A stretch of 37,715 nt of DNA from the NCBI GenBank assembly GCA_903880005.1, contig CAIRNV010000021.1, positions 1 through 37,715 of the forward strand. Direction: 5' to 3'. The position numbers and the translations under genes are program-made. The stretch comes from an uncultured Verrucomicrobiota bacterium. Lineage in GTDB: Bacteria > Verrucomicrobiota > Verrucomicrobiia > Limisphaerales > UBA9464. The notes beneath the pieces are model-generated. The model ran no database searches, was not told where the DNA came from, and was given only the letters and a program-made list of their open reading frames with translations. Shown in pieces: positions 6,443 through 20,932 of the stretch (position 1 is its first letter; each line of letters starts with the position of its first letter).

Positions 6443-9400
6443 ATGGCACAGAAAAGCACCGAGCGCGTCAACTTCGGCAAGATCAAGGAAGTCATCGCCC
6501 CGCCGAACCTCATCGAGATCCAACTGGATTCGTACAAGGAGTTCCTGCAGGCGGACCTCTCTGTGTCGAAGCGCAAGAACCTGGGTTTGCAGGCGGTCTT
6601 TACCGAGGTATTCCCGATTGAGTCCTATGACGGGAAGACGGTCCTGGACTTCCACAGCTACGACATCCAGGCACCCAAGGTGGATTGGCTGGATTGCCTG
6701 CGGGAGGGTTTGACCTTTGGCGCGCCCTTGTACGTGACCTTCCAGTTGAAGGAGGACTCCAAGGTCACCAAGGAGGAAAAGGTGTTCATGGGCGAGATCC
6801 CGCTGATGACGCCGCAAGGCACCTTCGTGATCAACGGGGCGGAGCGCGTGATCGTGAGCCAGCTCCATCGGTCCCCCGGCATCGCCTTCGAGACGACCCA
6901 GCATCCCAATGGCCGGATGCTGCACTCCTTCCGGATCATCCCGGACCGGGGGTCTTGGTACGAGGCGCAGTTCGACACGAGCGACCTCCTGTACGTCTAT
7001 CTCGACCGCAAGAAGCGGCGGCGAAAGTTCCTGACGACGACCTTCTTTCGCGCGTTGTTCACGTTGCCCGAGGCGCGCTTGCTGGCGTCGGACACCAAGG
7101 CCGACACGCAGAAGGTGGGGACCGACAGCGACATCCTTAATCTCTTTTACAGCATCAAGGAGCTGTCCGTTCGCGAGGCCGAGAAGCTGGAGGACATCCA
7201 AAACAAGGTCCTGGTGGAGGACGCCGTGGACTTGGACAAGGGCCTGGTGGTCGCACGTGCATTTGAGCCGCTGTCGAAGGCCGTGGTGCGGCAGATTGCA
7301 GAGCTTGGGGTCTCCAAGATTCGCGTCGTGGACACCTCCGTGGACGACGGGATCGTCATCAAGTGCCTGAAGAAGGATCCGACCAAGAACGCCGAGGAGG
7401 CGCTGAAGGACATCTATCGTCGCCTCCGGCCTGGCGACCCGCCCACGGCGGCCAACGCCCGGGCCTTGATCAAGCGCCTGTTCTTCGATCCGAAGCGCTA
7501 TGACTTGGGCCGCGTTGGCCGGTACAAGATCAACCAGAAGCTGGGATTCAAGGACGACGGCGAGGACCGCATCCTGCGTGGGCGCGACTTGCTGGAGGCC
7601 ACCAAGTACCTGCTCCGGCTCAAGAAGGGCGAGGGCAGCCTTGATGACATCGACCATCTGGGCAGCCGTCGCATCCGGACGGTGGGCGAGCTTCTTGCGA
7701 ACCAATGCCGGGTTGGGTTGGCGCGAACGGAGCGTCTGGTGAAGGAGCGCATGACGCTCTTCGACCAGACCATGGACACCATGACGCCGCAGAAGCTCAT
7801 CAATCCGAAGGCGCTGTCGGCGGTGGTGCGCGACTTCTTCGGGCGGTCGCAGCTGAGCCAGTTCATGGACCAGATCAACCCGCTGGCGGAGTTGACGCAC
7901 AAGCGTCGTTTGTCCGCGCTGGGACCCGGGGGGTTGAGCCGGGACCGTGCTGGTTTCGAGGTTCGAGACGTCCATCCCTCCCACTATGGCCGCATTTGCC
8001 CCATCGAGACGCCCGAGGGTCCCAACATCGGCTTGATTGCGTCGCTGGCGACCTACGCGCGGGTGAACGACTTTGGATTCATTGAGACCCCATATCGAAA
8101 GGTCGTGAGCGGCCGGGTTTCGGAGCAGATCGAGTACCTCACTGGCGACCGCGAGGAGGGTTTCACGATCGCCCAGGCGAATGCACAGATTGATGAGCGT
8201 GGCCGTTTCACGACGGACCGCGTGACGTGCCGGAACAAGGGCGACTTCATCGACGTGGAGCCCGAGAAGGTGGACTACATGGACGTGTCGCCGAAGCAAT
8301 TGGTCTCGGTGGCGGCAGGCTTGATTCCCTTCCTTGAGCACGACGACGCGAACCGCGCGTTGATGGGCTCCAACATGCAACGCCAAGGCGTTCCATTGTT
8401 GGTGACGGAGGCCCCCTTGGTGGCGACGGGGTTGGAGGACCGCGTGGCGCGCGACTCGCGGGCCGTCATCGTGGCGGAGGACGCCGGCAAGGTGGCCTCC
8501 GTCAACGGAAGCCAAATCATCATCACGAAGGATGGCAAGCTGCCGGAGGGCAAGAAGAAGCTTCGACATGCCCCGGACGACGGGATTTGGATTTATCCGG
8601 TCCGGAAGTTCATGCGGTCCAACGCGGCGACGTGCATCAACCAAAAGATTTTGGTTGGCAAGGGAGACGCGGTGAAGAAGGGCCAAGTCCTGGCGGACGG
8701 TCCTTGCACGGCGGGCGGCGAGCTTGCCTTGGGTCGCAACGTGCTGGTCGCGTTCATGCCGTGGAACGGCTATAACTTCGAGGATGCGATCCTGATCTCC
8801 GAGAAGATCGTGAAGGAGGACATCTTCACCTCCATTCACATCGACGAGTTCGAGGTTGTCGCGCGTGACACCAAGCTGGGGCCGGAGGAGATCACGCGGG
8901 ACATTCCCAACTTGGGCGAGGAGGCCCTCAAGAACCTCGGGTTGGACGGCGTCATCCGAATTGGGGCGGAGGTTAAGCCTGGCGACATCCTGGTGGGCAA
9001 GATCACGCCGAAGTCCGAGACGGAGTTGGCTCCCGAGGAGCGCCTGCTCAGGGCCATCTTCGGCGAGAAGGCCGCCGACGTGAAGGACACCTCCCTCAAG
9101 GTGCCGTCGGGCACGTATGGGATTGTCATGGACGTGCGGGTTTCGTCGAAGGCCGAGGGTGTGCGCCCGGCCAAGAAGGAGGCGGCTCCCGCAGCCGGCA
9201 AGGATGCCCCCAAGAAGGCCCAGAAGGAGGTCGAGGACGGGTACAAGGAGAAGCGCGAGGAATTGCTGGAGCAACTCACGGAGGCGCTTTCCAACATTCT
9301 GCTGGGCGAGAAGATCCCGCTCGACGTGGTGAACAGCGAGACGGGCGAGATTATCATCCCGGCCAATCGCAAGATCACCAAGACGCTGCTCAAGAAGCTG

Positions 9401-10336
9401 GCGGGCGTCTATGACCGGATCGAGATCGACCCTTCGCCGATTCGGAACAAGATCAACGAGATCATCGGCCAGTTTAAGAAGAAGTTTGAGGACTTGCAGG
9501 TCCAGCACGACGAGGAGGTCGAGCGCATGGAGGCCGGCGAGGAGATGGACAGCGGCATCGTCAAGCAGGTGAAGGTTTACATCGCCTCGAAGCGAAAGCT
9601 GTCGGTGGGCGACAAGATGGCGGGTCGCCACGGGAACAAGGGCGTTGTCGCCCGAATTGTGCCCGAGGAGGACATGCCGTTCCTCCAGGACGGGACGCCC
9701 GTGGAGATCGTCCTGAACCCGCTAGGCGTGCCCTCGCGCATGAACGTGGGCCAGTTGCTTGAGACCCACCTTGGATGGGCTTGCAAGTTGCTGGGCATCC
9801 AGATTGCGACGCCCGTGTTCGATGGCATCCGCGAGCAAAAGGTTCGTGGGTACCTCAAGGACGCGGGCTTGCCGGAGCACGGCAAGGTGCATCTTTACGA
9901 CGGCCGCACTGGCGAGGCCTTCGACCAGGAGATTGTGGTTGGCTACATCTACATGATGAAGCTGGGTCACTTGGTGGCGGACAAGATTCACGCGCGGGCC
10001 GTGGGGCCTTATTCCTTGGTCACGCAGCAGCCGCTGGGTGGCAAGGCCCAGTATGGTGGCCAACGCTTCGGCGAGATGGAGGTTTGGGCCATGGAGGCTT
10101 ACGGTGCCGCCTACACCCTCCAGGAGCTGCTCACCGTCAAGTCGGACGACGTGCAGGGCCGCACGCGGATTTACGAGAGCATCGTCAAGGGCGACAACTC
10201 GCTCGAGGCGGGCATCCCTGAGTCCTTCAACGTCCTGGTCAAGGAGATGCAATCCCTCGGCTTGGACGTGAAGGTTGGCTATTCCAATCCATCGGATGCG
10301 GTGCCCAGCGCCGCGTCTTTGCTGGCTTCGCTTTGA
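6443..10336 (+). CDS. rpoB: DNA-directed RNA polymerase subunit beta
   Basis: The 1297-residue subunit forms one half of the RNA polymerase active-site cleft. The ATG at 6443 is chosen because [14 protein letters not shown] is the family-like start and a GAGG SD lies 5 nt upstream; a further in-frame ATG at 6335 would add 36 unrelated residues and run through the leader hairpins. The rifampicin pocket (467-492) reads [15 protein letters not shown] then [11 protein letters not shown], with Asp476, His486 and Ser491 at the positions of E. coli Asp516, His526 and Ser531, so a rifampicin-sensitive form is expected. [12 protein letters not shown] and the C-terminal [20 protein letters not shown]-like block (here VWAMEAYGA) are present. 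A Lys/Ala/Pro-rich insert ([20 protein letters not shown]) near residue 910 breaks the conserved part and is a likely lineage-specific insertion. Confidence 0.98.
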   Translation: MAQKSTERVNFGKIKEVIAPPNLIEIQLDSYKEFLQADLSVSKRKNLGLQAVFTEVFPIESYDGKTVLDFHSYDIQAPKVDWLDCLREGLTFGAPLYVTFQLKEDSKVTKEEKVFMGEIPLMTPQGTFVINGAERVIVSQLHRSPGIAFETTQHPNGRMLHSFRIIPDRGSWYEAQFDTSDLLYVYLDRKKRRRKFLTTTFFRALFTLPEARLLASDTKADTQKVGTDSDILNLFYSIKELSVREAEKLEDIQNKVLVEDAVDLDKGLVVARAFEPLSKAVVRQIAELGVSKIRVVDTSVDDGIVIKCLKKDPTKNAEEALKDIYRRLRPGDPPTAANARALIKRLFFDPKRYDLGRVGRYKINQKLGFKDDGEDRILRGRDLLEATKYLLRLKKGEGSLDDIDHLGSRRIRTVGELLANQCRVGLARTERLVKERMTLFDQTMDTMTPQKLINPKALSAVVRDFFGRSQLSQFMDQINPLAELTHKRRLSALGPGGLSRDRAGFEVRDVHPSHYGRICPIETPEGPNIGLIASLATYARVNDFGFIETPYRKVVSGRVSEQIEYLTGDREEGFTIAQANAQIDERGRFTTDRVTCRNKGDFIDVEPEKVDYMDVSPKQLVSVAAGLIPFLEHDDANRALMGSNMQRQGVPLLVTEAPLVATGLEDRVARDSRAVIVAEDAGKVASVNGSQIIITKDGKLPEGKKKLRHAPDDGIWIYPVRKFMRSNAATCINQKILVGKGDAVKKGQVLADGPCTAGGELALGRNVLVAFMPWNGYNFEDAILISEKIVKEDIFTSIHIDEFEVVARDTKLGPEEITRDIPNLGEEALKNLGLDGVIRIGAEVKPGDILVGKITPKSETELAPEERLLRAIFGEKAADVKDTSLKVPSGTYGIVMDVRVSSKAEGVRPAKKEAAPAAGKDAPKKAQKEVEDGYKEKREELLEQLTEALSNILLGEKIPLDVVNSETGEIIIPANRKITKTLLKKLAGVYDRIEIDPSPIRNKINEIIGQFKKKFEDLQVQHDEEVERMEAGEEMDSGIVKQVKVYIASKRKLSVGDKMAGRHGNKGVVARIVPEEDMPFLQDGTPVEIVLNPLGVPSRMNVGQLLETHLGWACKLLGIQIATPVFDGIREQKVRGYLKDAGLPEHGKVHLYDGRTGEAFDQEIVVGYIYMMKLGHLVADKIHARAVGPYSLVTQQPLGGKAQYGGQRFGEMEVWAMEAYGAAYTLQELLTVKSDDVQGRTRIYESIVKGDNSLEAGIPESFNVLVKEMQSLGLDVKVGYSNPSDAVPSAASLLASL

Positions 10337-10374
10337 TTTCCACACTGAACGCCCGGTCCTGAGAAAGAACTAAC

Positions 10375-14535
<4,161 letters not shown>

Positions 14536-14557
14536 GGATCATTCCATGCGCTGAACA

Positions 14558-14589
14558 GGGGGATGCCGACTCGGCGTCCCCCTTTTTTT
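14558..14589 (+). terminator. Intrinsic terminator after rpoC
   Basis: GGGGGA-T-GCC (14558-14567) pairs with GGC-G-TCCCCC (14573-14582) around a 5-nt loop, followed by seven T (14583-14589). It ends the tuf-rpoC transcription unit, 22 nt past the rpoC stop. The 107-nt stretch from here to the convergent dinB end holds nothing else I can name. Confidence 0.92.
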
Positions 14590-14696
14590 GTTTGGCTGGG
14601 GCGGTTTAGCCAAGGGGCGGTTGGGTGTGCGGTCGTTCCAAAGGCGGCACGTGAGGATCAGACCACCCAAACCGCAGGGGTGACAACGCCGCGTGG

Positions 14697-15782
14697 CTAC
14701 CACCATCGCATTTGTCGCAGCGGTGCCTCGCGAAGGTTGCTCACCCCTAGTCCCAGCAAGCGCAGCGGCCTGTGAACGAGCCGATGTCGGGCCAGCAACC
14801 AGCATCCAAGCCGGTAGATGTCGGAGGCCTCGAACACGGGTTCATCCCGCGACCACTGGCGCGTCAGCGTGGTGAAGTCGCCATACCGGACCTTCACCTG
14901 CACGGTCCCGGCGGAGAGACGCCGGCGTTCAAGCTTACCTGCGACCTCCCCTGCTTGCTCACGCAGGCAGCGACGTAGCGTTGGGCGGTCGTCCGTGTCG
15001 CGCTCGAAGGTGTTCTCGCTGCTGATGCTCTTGATGTCGTCGTCGAGGTCGAGGGGCCGATCGTCCTCACCCATGGCGAACTGCCGAAGTGTTGCGCCCC
15101 ATGAACCCACCAAGGGCCGGAGGTCGCCTGGGTGATCTTGCAGGTCGCCGACGGTCCGAAGGCCTGCGGTTTCGAGGATTTTGCTGGTGACGAGGCCGAC
15201 GCCGTGCAGGGCACGCACGGGCAAAGGGCGGAGGAAGGCCACCTTGTCGCGCTCCGGGATGAGGGTCAGGCCGCGGGGCTTTTGGAAGTCGCTGGCGAGC
15301 TTGGCCAGCAGCTTGTTGGATGCGATGCCGATGCTGGCCGACAGCCTGCGGGTTGAAAGGATTCGGTGTTGGAGGGCCTGGGCGACGGGCAGGGCGCGCT
15401 GCAATGCGTCGTCGGCATCGCCGGGGCCCTCGCCGACGCGTTGGGACAGGTCGAGGTAGGCCTCGTCCACCGATACCTGCTGGATGGTTGCGCCGGTCTC
15501 GGCGACCAACTCCATGATGGCATGCGACTCGGCCCGGTAGTGGTCCATGCGCGGCCGAACGAAGATCGCCTCGGGACACAGCCGGGCGGCCGTGCGCGAC
15601 GGCATGGCGGAGCGGACGCCAAATTTCCGGGCCTCGTAGCTTGCGGCGCAGATCACGCCTCGTCGGTCGGGAGAGGCTCCGACGACCACCGGGCGTCCCA
15701 TCCACTCCGGGCGGTCGCGTTGCTCGACGGAAGCGTAGAAGGCGTCCATGTCGAGATGGAGGATGACTCGATGCGTGGGCAC
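14697..15782 (-). CDS. dinB: DNA polymerase IV (Y-family)
   Basis: The 361-residue translesion polymerase shows the palm motif HLDMDAFYASVEQRD (9-23) with metal-binding Asp11 and Tyr16 in the steric-gate position (Phe13 in E. coli), and SVDEAYLD (104-111) with Asp106/Glu107. A helix-hairpin-helix thumb segment (LHGVGLVTSKILETAGLRTVGDL) and the little-finger domain (SENTFERDTDD..., LRRCLREQAGEVAGKLERR) follow. The tail ends in LRQMRWW, not a clear QLxLF clamp-binding motif, although QMRWW could be a variant. It lies downstream of the histidine-kinase gene on the same strand with a 58-nt gap. No LexA box is recognised. Confidence 0.95.
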   Translation of the reverse strand: MPTHRVILHLDMDAFYASVEQRDRPEWMGRPVVVGASPDRRGVICAASYEARKFGVRSAMPSRTAARLCPEAIFVRPRMDHYRAESHAIMELVAETGATIQQVSVDEAYLDLSQRVGEGPGDADDALQRALPVAQALQHRILSTRRLSASIGIASNKLLAKLASDFQKPRGLTLIPERDKVAFLRPLPVRALHGVGLVTSKILETAGLRTVGDLQDHPGDLRPLVGSWGATLRQFAMGEDDRPLDLDDDIKSISSENTFERDTDDRPTLRRCLREQAGEVAGKLERRRLSAGTVQVKVRYGDFTTLTRQWSRDEPVFEASDIYRLGCWLLARHRLVHRPLRLLGLGVSNLREAPLRQMRWW

Positions 15783-15840
15783 GCGGTTGGGGAGGTGGTT
15801 CGGTGCGGGCTCTAGGGGAAGTGGAGGAATGAAGGTCGGT

Positions 15841-16950
15841 CTAGGCGAGGCTCGGGGCGGAGGTTGGGCTCAAGGGCCATTCGACGGAGGAACAAGCGCC
15901 TCCGCCGGGCCGGTTTTCGAGGGTGAACGAGGCGGCCTTGCCGTGGAGTTGCAGGAGGCGCCGGCGCGTATTGGAGGTCCCGATGCGTTCGCGACGGTTG
16001 GCCTCGGGCCCTGGCTCGGACAATCCCGGGCCATCGTCCAACACCTCGATGCGAATGCGGCCTGACGAAGGGGACAAGGCGCGGATGACGACGGTCACGG
16101 TCCTTGCGACGGGTTCGACGCCATGCTTGATGGCGTTTTCGACGAGGGGTTGCAGGAGGAGGTTGGGGACGGGTTGATCCATCAGTGCGGGATCGATGTC
16201 GCGTTGGACGAGCAGGCGGTCGGGGAATCGCATTTGCTCGAGGTCGAGGTATCGGTCGAGGAACGCGAGTTCGTCGCGGAGCGTGACGACGGGCTCGTCG
16301 CTTCGGTCCAGCGAGTGGCGCAGCATGGAAGCCAGGCGCACGAGCATGGAGTCGGCCGCGTCCACGTCGCGGTACATGAGCGAGCCGATGCCATTGAGGG
16401 CATTGAAGAGGAAGTGGGGATTCAGTTGCATTCGGAGCGCATGGAGCCGGGCGGACTGGAGGCGGGACTCCAGCTCCAGGAGGCGGCGTTCGCGGTCGCG
16501 GAGGTGTCGTTGGTAGGCGAGTGCATGGGTGCCGGTGACGACGACCCAGTACACGAGGATGTTGAAGAAGAAGGTGGCCACCAACACGTAGCGCAGGACG
16601 TCGCCGAAGGGCTTCTCGACGCCCCGGAGCGGCACGATGAGATGGGCGAGGGCCGAGCGCAGGAGGATCCACGCGAGGGAGAAGACGGCGGACGCCAGGA
16701 CGTGCAGCACGAGTCGGAGTCGCCACTGGGGTCCGGCGAGGTTGAATCGGCTGGCCAGGCGTGCGGCGGGCCATGCGAGCAGCCCGAACAAGTACCAGTC
16801 GGCCAACGCGCCGGCGATGGCGGTGCGCCATGCCACCGGCGCGCCCACCTTGGCGGAGGTCAGGTAATGTTGCCCGGCGAAGGCGAGGCCCACGATCGTC
16901 CACAAGGCGGGCTGGACCCATGGCGGGATGCGTGCCTTGTCCGGGATCAT
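15841..16950 (-). CDS. LytS/YehU-type sensor histidine kinase
   Basis: The 369-residue protein has about four predicted transmembrane helices in residues 13-140, a short coiled linker (about 145-172), and a His_kinase (PF06580-type) domain. The phospho-acceptor lies in [20 protein letters not shown] (His179). The ATPase shows an N box (LVENAIKHG, Asn272) and a G1 box (DDGPGL, 305-310), ending in [16 protein letters not shown]. Kinases of this class normally pair with a LytTR-domain regulator encoded next to them; here the neighbours are thiH (13 nt upstream) and dinB (downstream) and no regulator is in the window, so the partner must be elsewhere. No SD is seen before the ATG, so translation may be coupled to thiH. 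The ligand is unknown. Confidence 0.9.
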   Translation of the reverse strand: MIPDKARIPPWVQPALWTIVGLAFAGQHYLTSAKVGAPVAWRTAIAGALADWYLFGLLAWPAARLASRFNLAGPQWRLRLVLHVLASAVFSLAWILLRSALAHLIVPLRGVEKPFGDVLRYVLVATFFFNILVYWVVVTGTHALAYQRHLRDRERRLLELESRLQSARLHALRMQLNPHFLFNALNGIGSLMYRDVDAADSMLVRLASMLRHSLDRSDEPVVTLRDELAFLDRYLDLEQMRFPDRLLVQRDIDPALMDQPVPNLLLQPLVENAIKHGVEPVARTVTVVIRALSPSSGRIRIEVLDDGPGLSEPGPEANRRERIGTSNTRRRLLQLHGKAASFTLENRPGGGACSSVEWPLSPTSAPSLA

Positions 16951-16963
16951 GGCGAAGGGCGGG

Positions 16964-18190
16964 TCAGGCGGCGCAGGGTTCGCCGACGCTCGACCGCGTG
17001 ATGGCCCCGTCCCAGTCCTTCCAAACCGGCTCGTAGCCCAGCCGCCTCAGGGCCTCCGCCACCTCCGCCGGGGAACGGTCATCGGCGATGTCGAACTGCC
17101 CGGTCGCGCGGGTCGTGCGCGCTGGATTGCGCCGGGCCAGGGCGATGGGGTCGGCCTCCACGACCCGGCCGCGGACGGTTTGGTGGAGGCGTTCGTCGCC
17201 GGCGCCGGTGTAGCCGCCCGGCTCGGTGTGGCTTCCGGCGCTTGCATGGGTGAAGCCGAGGCCGAGGAGGCCATCACGGAGGCGGGCGGGCTCGCGCGTC
17301 GAAAGCACCAGGCCGGCGTCGGGCAGGAACAAACGGAAGGCAGCGACGAGTTGGGCGAGGTCGCGGTCGCCCAGGTGGGTCAGGGGCTGGAAGTCGCCGG
17401 CGCAGGGACGCAGGCGCGGGAACGACAGCGTCAGCATCGCCTTCCAGCAATGGCGCAGGAGGTAGCTCGCATGCGCCGCGAGGCTCAAGGCCTCCGTCCG
17501 CCAGTCGGACAACCCATACAAGGCCCCGATGCCGAGCCGCCGGAACCCCGCCGCATAGGCGCGCTCGGGGCATTCGAGTCGCCAGTCGAAGTTCCGCTTG
17601 GGCCCGGCCGTGTGCATGCGGGCATAGATGTCGCGGTCATAGGTCTCCTGGTACACCACCAACCCCTCCGCGCCCGCGTCCACGATGGGCCGGTACTCGT
17701 CGGTCTCCATCGGGCCGACCTCCAAGGAGACGGACGGCACGACGTCGGCGACGGCCCGGGTGCAATCGGCCATGTAGCCATTGGAGACGAACCGCGGGTG
17801 CTCGCCGGCGACGAGCAGGATGTTGCGGAAGCCCTGGGCGGCGAGGGCCTTGGCCTCCCGCACCGTGTCATCCACGGACAAGGTCACGCGCAAGATGGGG
17901 TTGTCTCGCGAGAAGCCGCAGTAGGCGCAGTTGTTGATGCACTCGTTGCTCAGGTACAACGGCGCGAACAGCCGGATCACGCGCCCGAACCGCCGTCGCG
18001 TCAGCGCCTGCGAACGTTGGCACAGCTCCTCCAACCTGGCGGAGGCTGCCGGCGAAAGGAGCGTGGCGAAGTCCTGCAACGAACGCGGCCCGCGGGACAA
18101 CACCCGCGAGACGTCCGCGTCCTGGGCGCGGGTGGCGCATCCCAGCAGCGTGTCCATCGGCAGGCGGTTGAACTCGGCGACAAAGCTCAT
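16964..18190 (-). CDS. thiH: 2-iminoacetate synthase (thiazole synthesis)
   Basis: The 408-residue radical SAM enzyme cleaves tyrosine to dehydroglycine and p-cresol for the thiazole half of thiamine. The cluster motif is [20 protein letters not shown] with Cys84, Cys88 and Cys91, as in ThiH. The order [55 protein letters not shown], and the C-terminal [29 protein letters not shown] all fit ThiH. The start [11 protein letters not shown] at 18190 is chosen because upstream in-frame sequence is antisense to ribBA and has its own promoter between. No thiG, thiS or thiF lies nearby and no TPP riboswitch is seen upstream. The kinase gene follows after 13 nt. Confidence 0.95.
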   Translation of the reverse strand: MSFVAEFNRLPMDTLLGCATRAQDADVSRVLSRGPRSLQDFATLLSPAASARLEELCQRSQALTRRRFGRVIRLFAPLYLSNECINNCAYCGFSRDNPILRVTLSVDDTVREAKALAAQGFRNILLVAGEHPRFVSNGYMADCTRAVADVVPSVSLEVGPMETDEYRPIVDAGAEGLVVYQETYDRDIYARMHTAGPKRNFDWRLECPERAYAAGFRRLGIGALYGLSDWRTEALSLAAHASYLLRHCWKAMLTLSFPRLRPCAGDFQPLTHLGDRDLAQLVAAFRLFLPDAGLVLSTREPARLRDGLLGLGFTHASAGSHTEPGGYTGAGDERLHQTVRGRVVEADPIALARRNPARTTRATGQFDIADDRSPAEVAEALRRLGYEPVWKDWDGAITRSSVGEPCAA

Positions 18191-18200
18191 GTGCGTCCCG

Positions 18201-18228
18201 ACTCTATGGAGGACCGCCCCGCGTGCAA
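18201..18228 (-). promoter_or_regulatory. Candidate promoter for thiH
   Basis: On the minus strand, TTGCAC (complement of 18223-18228), 16 nt, TAGAGT (complement of 18201-18206), preceded by CCTCCA. Only 10 nt separate the -10 from the thiH ATG, so the transcript should have almost no leader. An inverted repeat CGCGT-GCA-ACGCG (18220-18232) overlaps the -35 and might bind a regulator. Confidence 0.35.
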
Positions 18229-18283
18229 CGCGCGGGACGCGGGGGCGACCCAACGGCTTTGGTCGCGCTGGCCCGGGCCTTCC

Positions 18284-18313
18284 TTGTCGCGCCCGGGGCC
18301 ATTCGGCCATACC
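18284..18313 (+). promoter_or_regulatory. Weak candidate promoter for ribBA
   Basis: TTGTCG (18284-18289), 18 nt, CATACC (18308-18313). The -10 ends 9 nt before the ribBA ATG. I see no FMN riboswitch in the 132-nt thiH-ribBA gap. Confidence 0.25.
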
Positions 18314-18322
18314 CTCCAACCC

Positions 18323-19525
18323 ATGGGAGCGCCTGCCTGTGACAGCATCGAGTCGGCCATCGCGGACCTTCGCAAGGGACGGATGGTCATCGTCGTGGAC
18401 GATGCCGACCGCGAGAACGAGGGCGACTTGGTCATGGCGGGCGAGAAGGCCACCCCGGCCGCGATCAACTTCATGGCCCGCTTCGGCCGCGGCCTCATTT
18501 GCGTCCCCACCACGGAGGAGCGTCTCCAGCAACTGGGCATCGAGGTGATGGTTGCTCGCAACCAGGATTCCTTCCGCACGGACTTCCAGGTCTCCGTGGA
18601 CGCCGCCACCGGGGTGACCACCGGCATCAGCGCGGCCGACCGCGCCCGCACGATCCGCGTGATGTGCGATCCGACGGCGACGCCCGCCGACCTGCGCAAG
18701 CCGGGACATGTGTTTCCGCTGCGAGCAAAGCCGGGAGGGGTGCTGCGCCGGGCCGGGCACACGGAGGCAGCCGTGGATCTGGCGCGGTTGGCCGGTTGCC
18801 GTCCGGTGGGCGTGATTTGCGAGATCATGAACGACGACGGCACGATGGCGCGGTTGCCCCAGTTGCGGACGTTCGCCCGGAAGCACCGGCTCAAGGTCTG
18901 CACCATCGCCGACCTCATCCACCATCGACGCACGCGCGAGAAGCTGGTGGAGCGGGTCGAGACGATCGACATGCCGACCGATTACGGCGACTTCAAGCTG
19001 CACCTCTACCGCTCGCAAGCCGACGGCGAGCACCACATCGCGTTGGTGAAGGGTGATCCCTCGGGCAAGAAGGGCGTCCTCGTGCGGGTTCACAGCGAAT
19101 GCCTGACGGGCGACGTCTTCGGGTCGCGTCGTTGCGATTGCGGGCCCCAGTTGCAAGCGGCCATGCAACGCATCGCCGACGAGGGCTGTGGCGTCGTCCT
19201 GTACATGCGCCAGGAAGGGCGCGGGATCGGGCTGGCCCCGAAGATCAAGGCCTACAAGCTCCAGGAGCAGGGGCTCGACACCGTCGATGCCAACCTTCGT
19301 CTTGGGTTTGGCATGGACCTGCGGGACTACGGCATCGGCGCGCAAATGCTGGTGGACCTCGGGCTACGTTCCATACGCCTGCTCACCAACAACCCCAAGA
19401 AGGTCGTTGGACTCCAGGGCTACGGGCTCGAGATCGTGGGCCAGCTTCCCATCCGCGTGCGCCCGAACCCCCACAACGAGAAGTACCTCAAGACCAAGCG
19501 CGACCGCATGGGTCACTCCATCTGA
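18323..19525 (+). CDS. ribBA: Bifunctional DHBP synthase / GTP cyclohydrolase II
   Basis: The 400-residue protein makes both riboflavin precursors: 3,4-dihydroxy-2-butanone 4-phosphate from ribulose 5-phosphate, and the pyrimidine from GTP. The RibB half (about 1-205) has [10 protein letters not shown] (26-35), the [18 protein letters not shown] block and RAGHTEA (143-149) with His146. The RibA half (about 210-400) has the zinc ligands Cys260, Cys271 and Cys273 ([17 protein letters not shown]), then [11 protein letters not shown] and TNNPKK. All key residues of both activities are present, so it should be fully bifunctional. The ATG at 18323 is chosen because [20 protein letters not shown] opens the RibB fold directly; the longer open frame upstream is antisense to thiH. 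ribH follows after 6 nt. Confidence 0.96.
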   Translation: MGAPACDSIESAIADLRKGRMVIVVDDADRENEGDLVMAGEKATPAAINFMARFGRGLICVPTTEERLQQLGIEVMVARNQDSFRTDFQVSVDAATGVTTGISAADRARTIRVMCDPTATPADLRKPGHVFPLRAKPGGVLRRAGHTEAAVDLARLAGCRPVGVICEIMNDDGTMARLPQLRTFARKHRLKVCTIADLIHHRRTREKLVERVETIDMPTDYGDFKLHLYRSQADGEHHIALVKGDPSGKKGVLVRVHSECLTGDVFGSRRCDCGPQLQAAMQRIADEGCGVVLYMRQEGRGIGLAPKIKAYKLQEQGLDTVDANLRLGFGMDLRDYGIGAQMLVDLGLRSIRLLTNNPKKVVGLQGYGLEIVGQLPIRVRPNPHNEKYLKTKRDRMGHSI

Positions 19526-19531
19526 AACATC

Positions 19532-20020
19532 ATGCTCCAGGAAACATCCCAGCCTCGTCCCGATGCCTGCTGCGCCCAGGGCGCGCGCGTGGCGATTGTC
19601 GCGTCCGAGTACAACCGTCGCCATGTCGATGGGATGCTGGATGCAGCGGTGACCCGGTTGCGCGAGCGCGACGCCGTCGTCGAGGTCCTTCGCGTCCCGG
19701 GTGCCTTCGAGATCCCCGTGGTGGCCGCGGCGTTGGTCGAGCGCTTGGATCGGGCGCCCGAGGCCATCGTGTGCCTGGGCGTCATCTGGCAGGGCGAGAC
19801 CCAGCATGCCGACCATGTGGGCCAGGCCGTGACGCGCGCCTTGATGGATCTCCAGGTCCGGTCGCAAGTCCCGTGCATCCATGAGGTGCTGACGGTTCGC
19901 TCGGAGGAACAGGCGCAGGCCCGTTGCCTGGACCCGGCGACCAACCGTGGCTTCGAGGCCGCCAACACCGCGCTCGCGATGGTTCGATTGCTTCGCGCGG
20001 TCCGGAGCCCGGACGGTTGA
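19532..20020 (+). CDS. ribH: 6,7-dimethyl-8-ribityllumazine synthase
   Basis: The 162-residue enzyme joins the two products of RibBA in the penultimate step of riboflavin synthesis. It shows SEYNRRHVDGMLDAAV, RVPGAFEIPVVAAAL and the segment LGVIWQGETQHADHVGQAV with the catalytic-type His, followed by VPCIHEVLTVRSEEQAQAR. Compared with the common form (VIRGxTxHxxYV, PVxFGVLT, NKG) several positions differ: Gln for Arg, HE for FG, and NRG for NKG. I recall similar lumazine synthases in Planctomycetes-Verrucomicrobia genomes, so this is probably a lineage form. The 6-nt gap from ribBA indicates one operon. Riboflavin synthase (ribE) and ribD are not in the window. Confidence 0.93.
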   Translation: MLQETSQPRPDACCAQGARVAIVASEYNRRHVDGMLDAAVTRLRERDAVVEVLRVPGAFEIPVVAAALVERLDRAPEAIVCLGVIWQGETQHADHVGQAVTRALMDLQVRSQVPCIHEVLTVRSEEQAQARCLDPATNRGFEAANTALAMVRLLRAVRSPDG

Positions 20021-20136
20021 GCTCGGGATGAAAAAGTTGCGGGGTTCGAGTCTGAGGCCTTGACATGCTGGACGGTCAGGGGAGCCTCGCGCCTTTACGG
20101 ACCCGGGGAAAACCTTGGGGACGTTGCGCATCATTC

Positions 20137-20832
20137 ATGAATTCCTCACGCATTCCCTCCGTGGCCGCCGCGATGTTGATCGCCGGGGCCGCCGTCGCCC
20201 AAGACAAGCCCGACCTCAAGGATCCGAAGGCTCGCGTTAGCTACGCCTTGGGATCGGACATCGGCACCAACCTCAAGCGGCAGGACTTGGACCTGGACCC
20301 GAAGATCCTCGCCTCGGCGATCGCGGACGCCTTCGCGGGCAAGTCTGCGATGACGGAGAAGGACGTCCGCGCCGCGCTGGACGACCTGCGCAAGATGGCC
20401 ATGGCCAAGATGGAGGCGAAGTCCAAGGTGGACGGCGAGAAGAACGTGAAGGATGGCGAGGCGTTCCTCGCGGCCAACGCGAAGAAGGAAGGCGTGAAGA
20501 CCACGGCGTCCGGCCTCCAGTACAAGGTGCTCAAGGCGGGGACCGGCGCGATGCCGAAGTCCTCGGACGAGGTCAAGGTGCACTACCACGGCACGTTGAT
20601 TGACGGCACGGTCTTCGACAGTTCGGTGGAACGCGGCGAGCCCGTCAGCTTCCCCGTCACCGGCGTCATCCCGGGCTGGGTGGAGGCGCTGCAATTGATG
20701 AAGGTGGGCGACAAGTGGCAGCTCACGATTCCCTCCAAGCTTGCCTACGGCCCCAACGGCGCCGGTGGCAAGATCGGCCCCAATGCCGTCTTGGTGTTCG
20801 ACGTGGAGTTGCTGGCCATCAACACCAAGTAG
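20137..20832 (+). CDS. Exported FKBP-type peptidyl-prolyl isomerase
   Basis: The 231-residue protein has a signal peptide (MNSSRIPSVAAAMLIAGAAVA, cleavage near 21), an N-terminal helical dimerisation region of the FKBP_N type (YALGSDIGTNLKRQDLDLDPKIL, then a long Lys/Ala-rich helix), and a C-terminal FKBP_C domain with VKVHYHGTLIDGTVFDSSVERGEP, VIPGWVEALQLMKVGDKW and AYGPNGAGGKIGPNAVLVFDVELL. It resembles FkpA/Mip and should fold periplasmic or outer-membrane proteins. I chose the ATG at 20137 over one at 20065 because the signal peptide starts there. A TTGACA at 20060-20065 has no matching -10. A terminator follows. Confidence 0.92.
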   Translation: MNSSRIPSVAAAMLIAGAAVAQDKPDLKDPKARVSYALGSDIGTNLKRQDLDLDPKILASAIADAFAGKSAMTEKDVRAALDDLRKMAMAKMEAKSKVDGEKNVKDGEAFLAANAKKEGVKTTASGLQYKVLKAGTGAMPKSSDEVKVHYHGTLIDGTVFDSSVERGEPVSFPVTGVIPGWVEALQLMKVGDKWQLTIPSKLAYGPNGAGGKIGPNAVLVFDVELLAINTK

Positions 20833-20861
20833 GCGCCGGGGACTCCCCAGGAGCTGACGAG

Positions 20862-20908
20862 GAGGGCGGCCGCCGCTGGTTCAAGCGGCGACCGCCCTCT
20901 TTGCTTTT
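20862..20908 (+). terminator. Intrinsic terminator after the FKBP gene
   Basis: GAGGGCGG (20862-20869) pairs with CCGCCCTC (20892-20899), and CGCCGCT (20871-20877) with AGCGGCG (20884-20890), with one C-A mismatch and a 6-nt loop. TTTGCTTTT follows. The stem is 15 bp, 30 nt after the stop. Confidence 0.9.
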
Positions 20909-20932
20909 GCGGACCGCCCGACGCGGGACTGG

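Noticed and set aside
6203-9631. A 1142-codon open frame on the minus strand opposite rpoB, and similar long ones opposite rpoC, tuf and the radical SAM gene
   Set aside because: They are antisense to highly conserved genes, rich in Arg/His/Leu/Asp as expected from GC-rich shadows, and show no motif or start signal.
16928-18322. A long plus-strand frame joined to ribBA
   Set aside because: It is antisense to the histidine kinase and thiH; RibB homology begins at 18323.
18191-18322. FMN or TPP riboswitch between thiH and ribBA
   Set aside because: The gap is only 132 nt and lacks the conserved core sequences of both riboswitches.
20060-20065. TTGACA ahead of the FKBP gene as a promoter
   Set aside because: No acceptable -10 box at 16-18 nt downstream.
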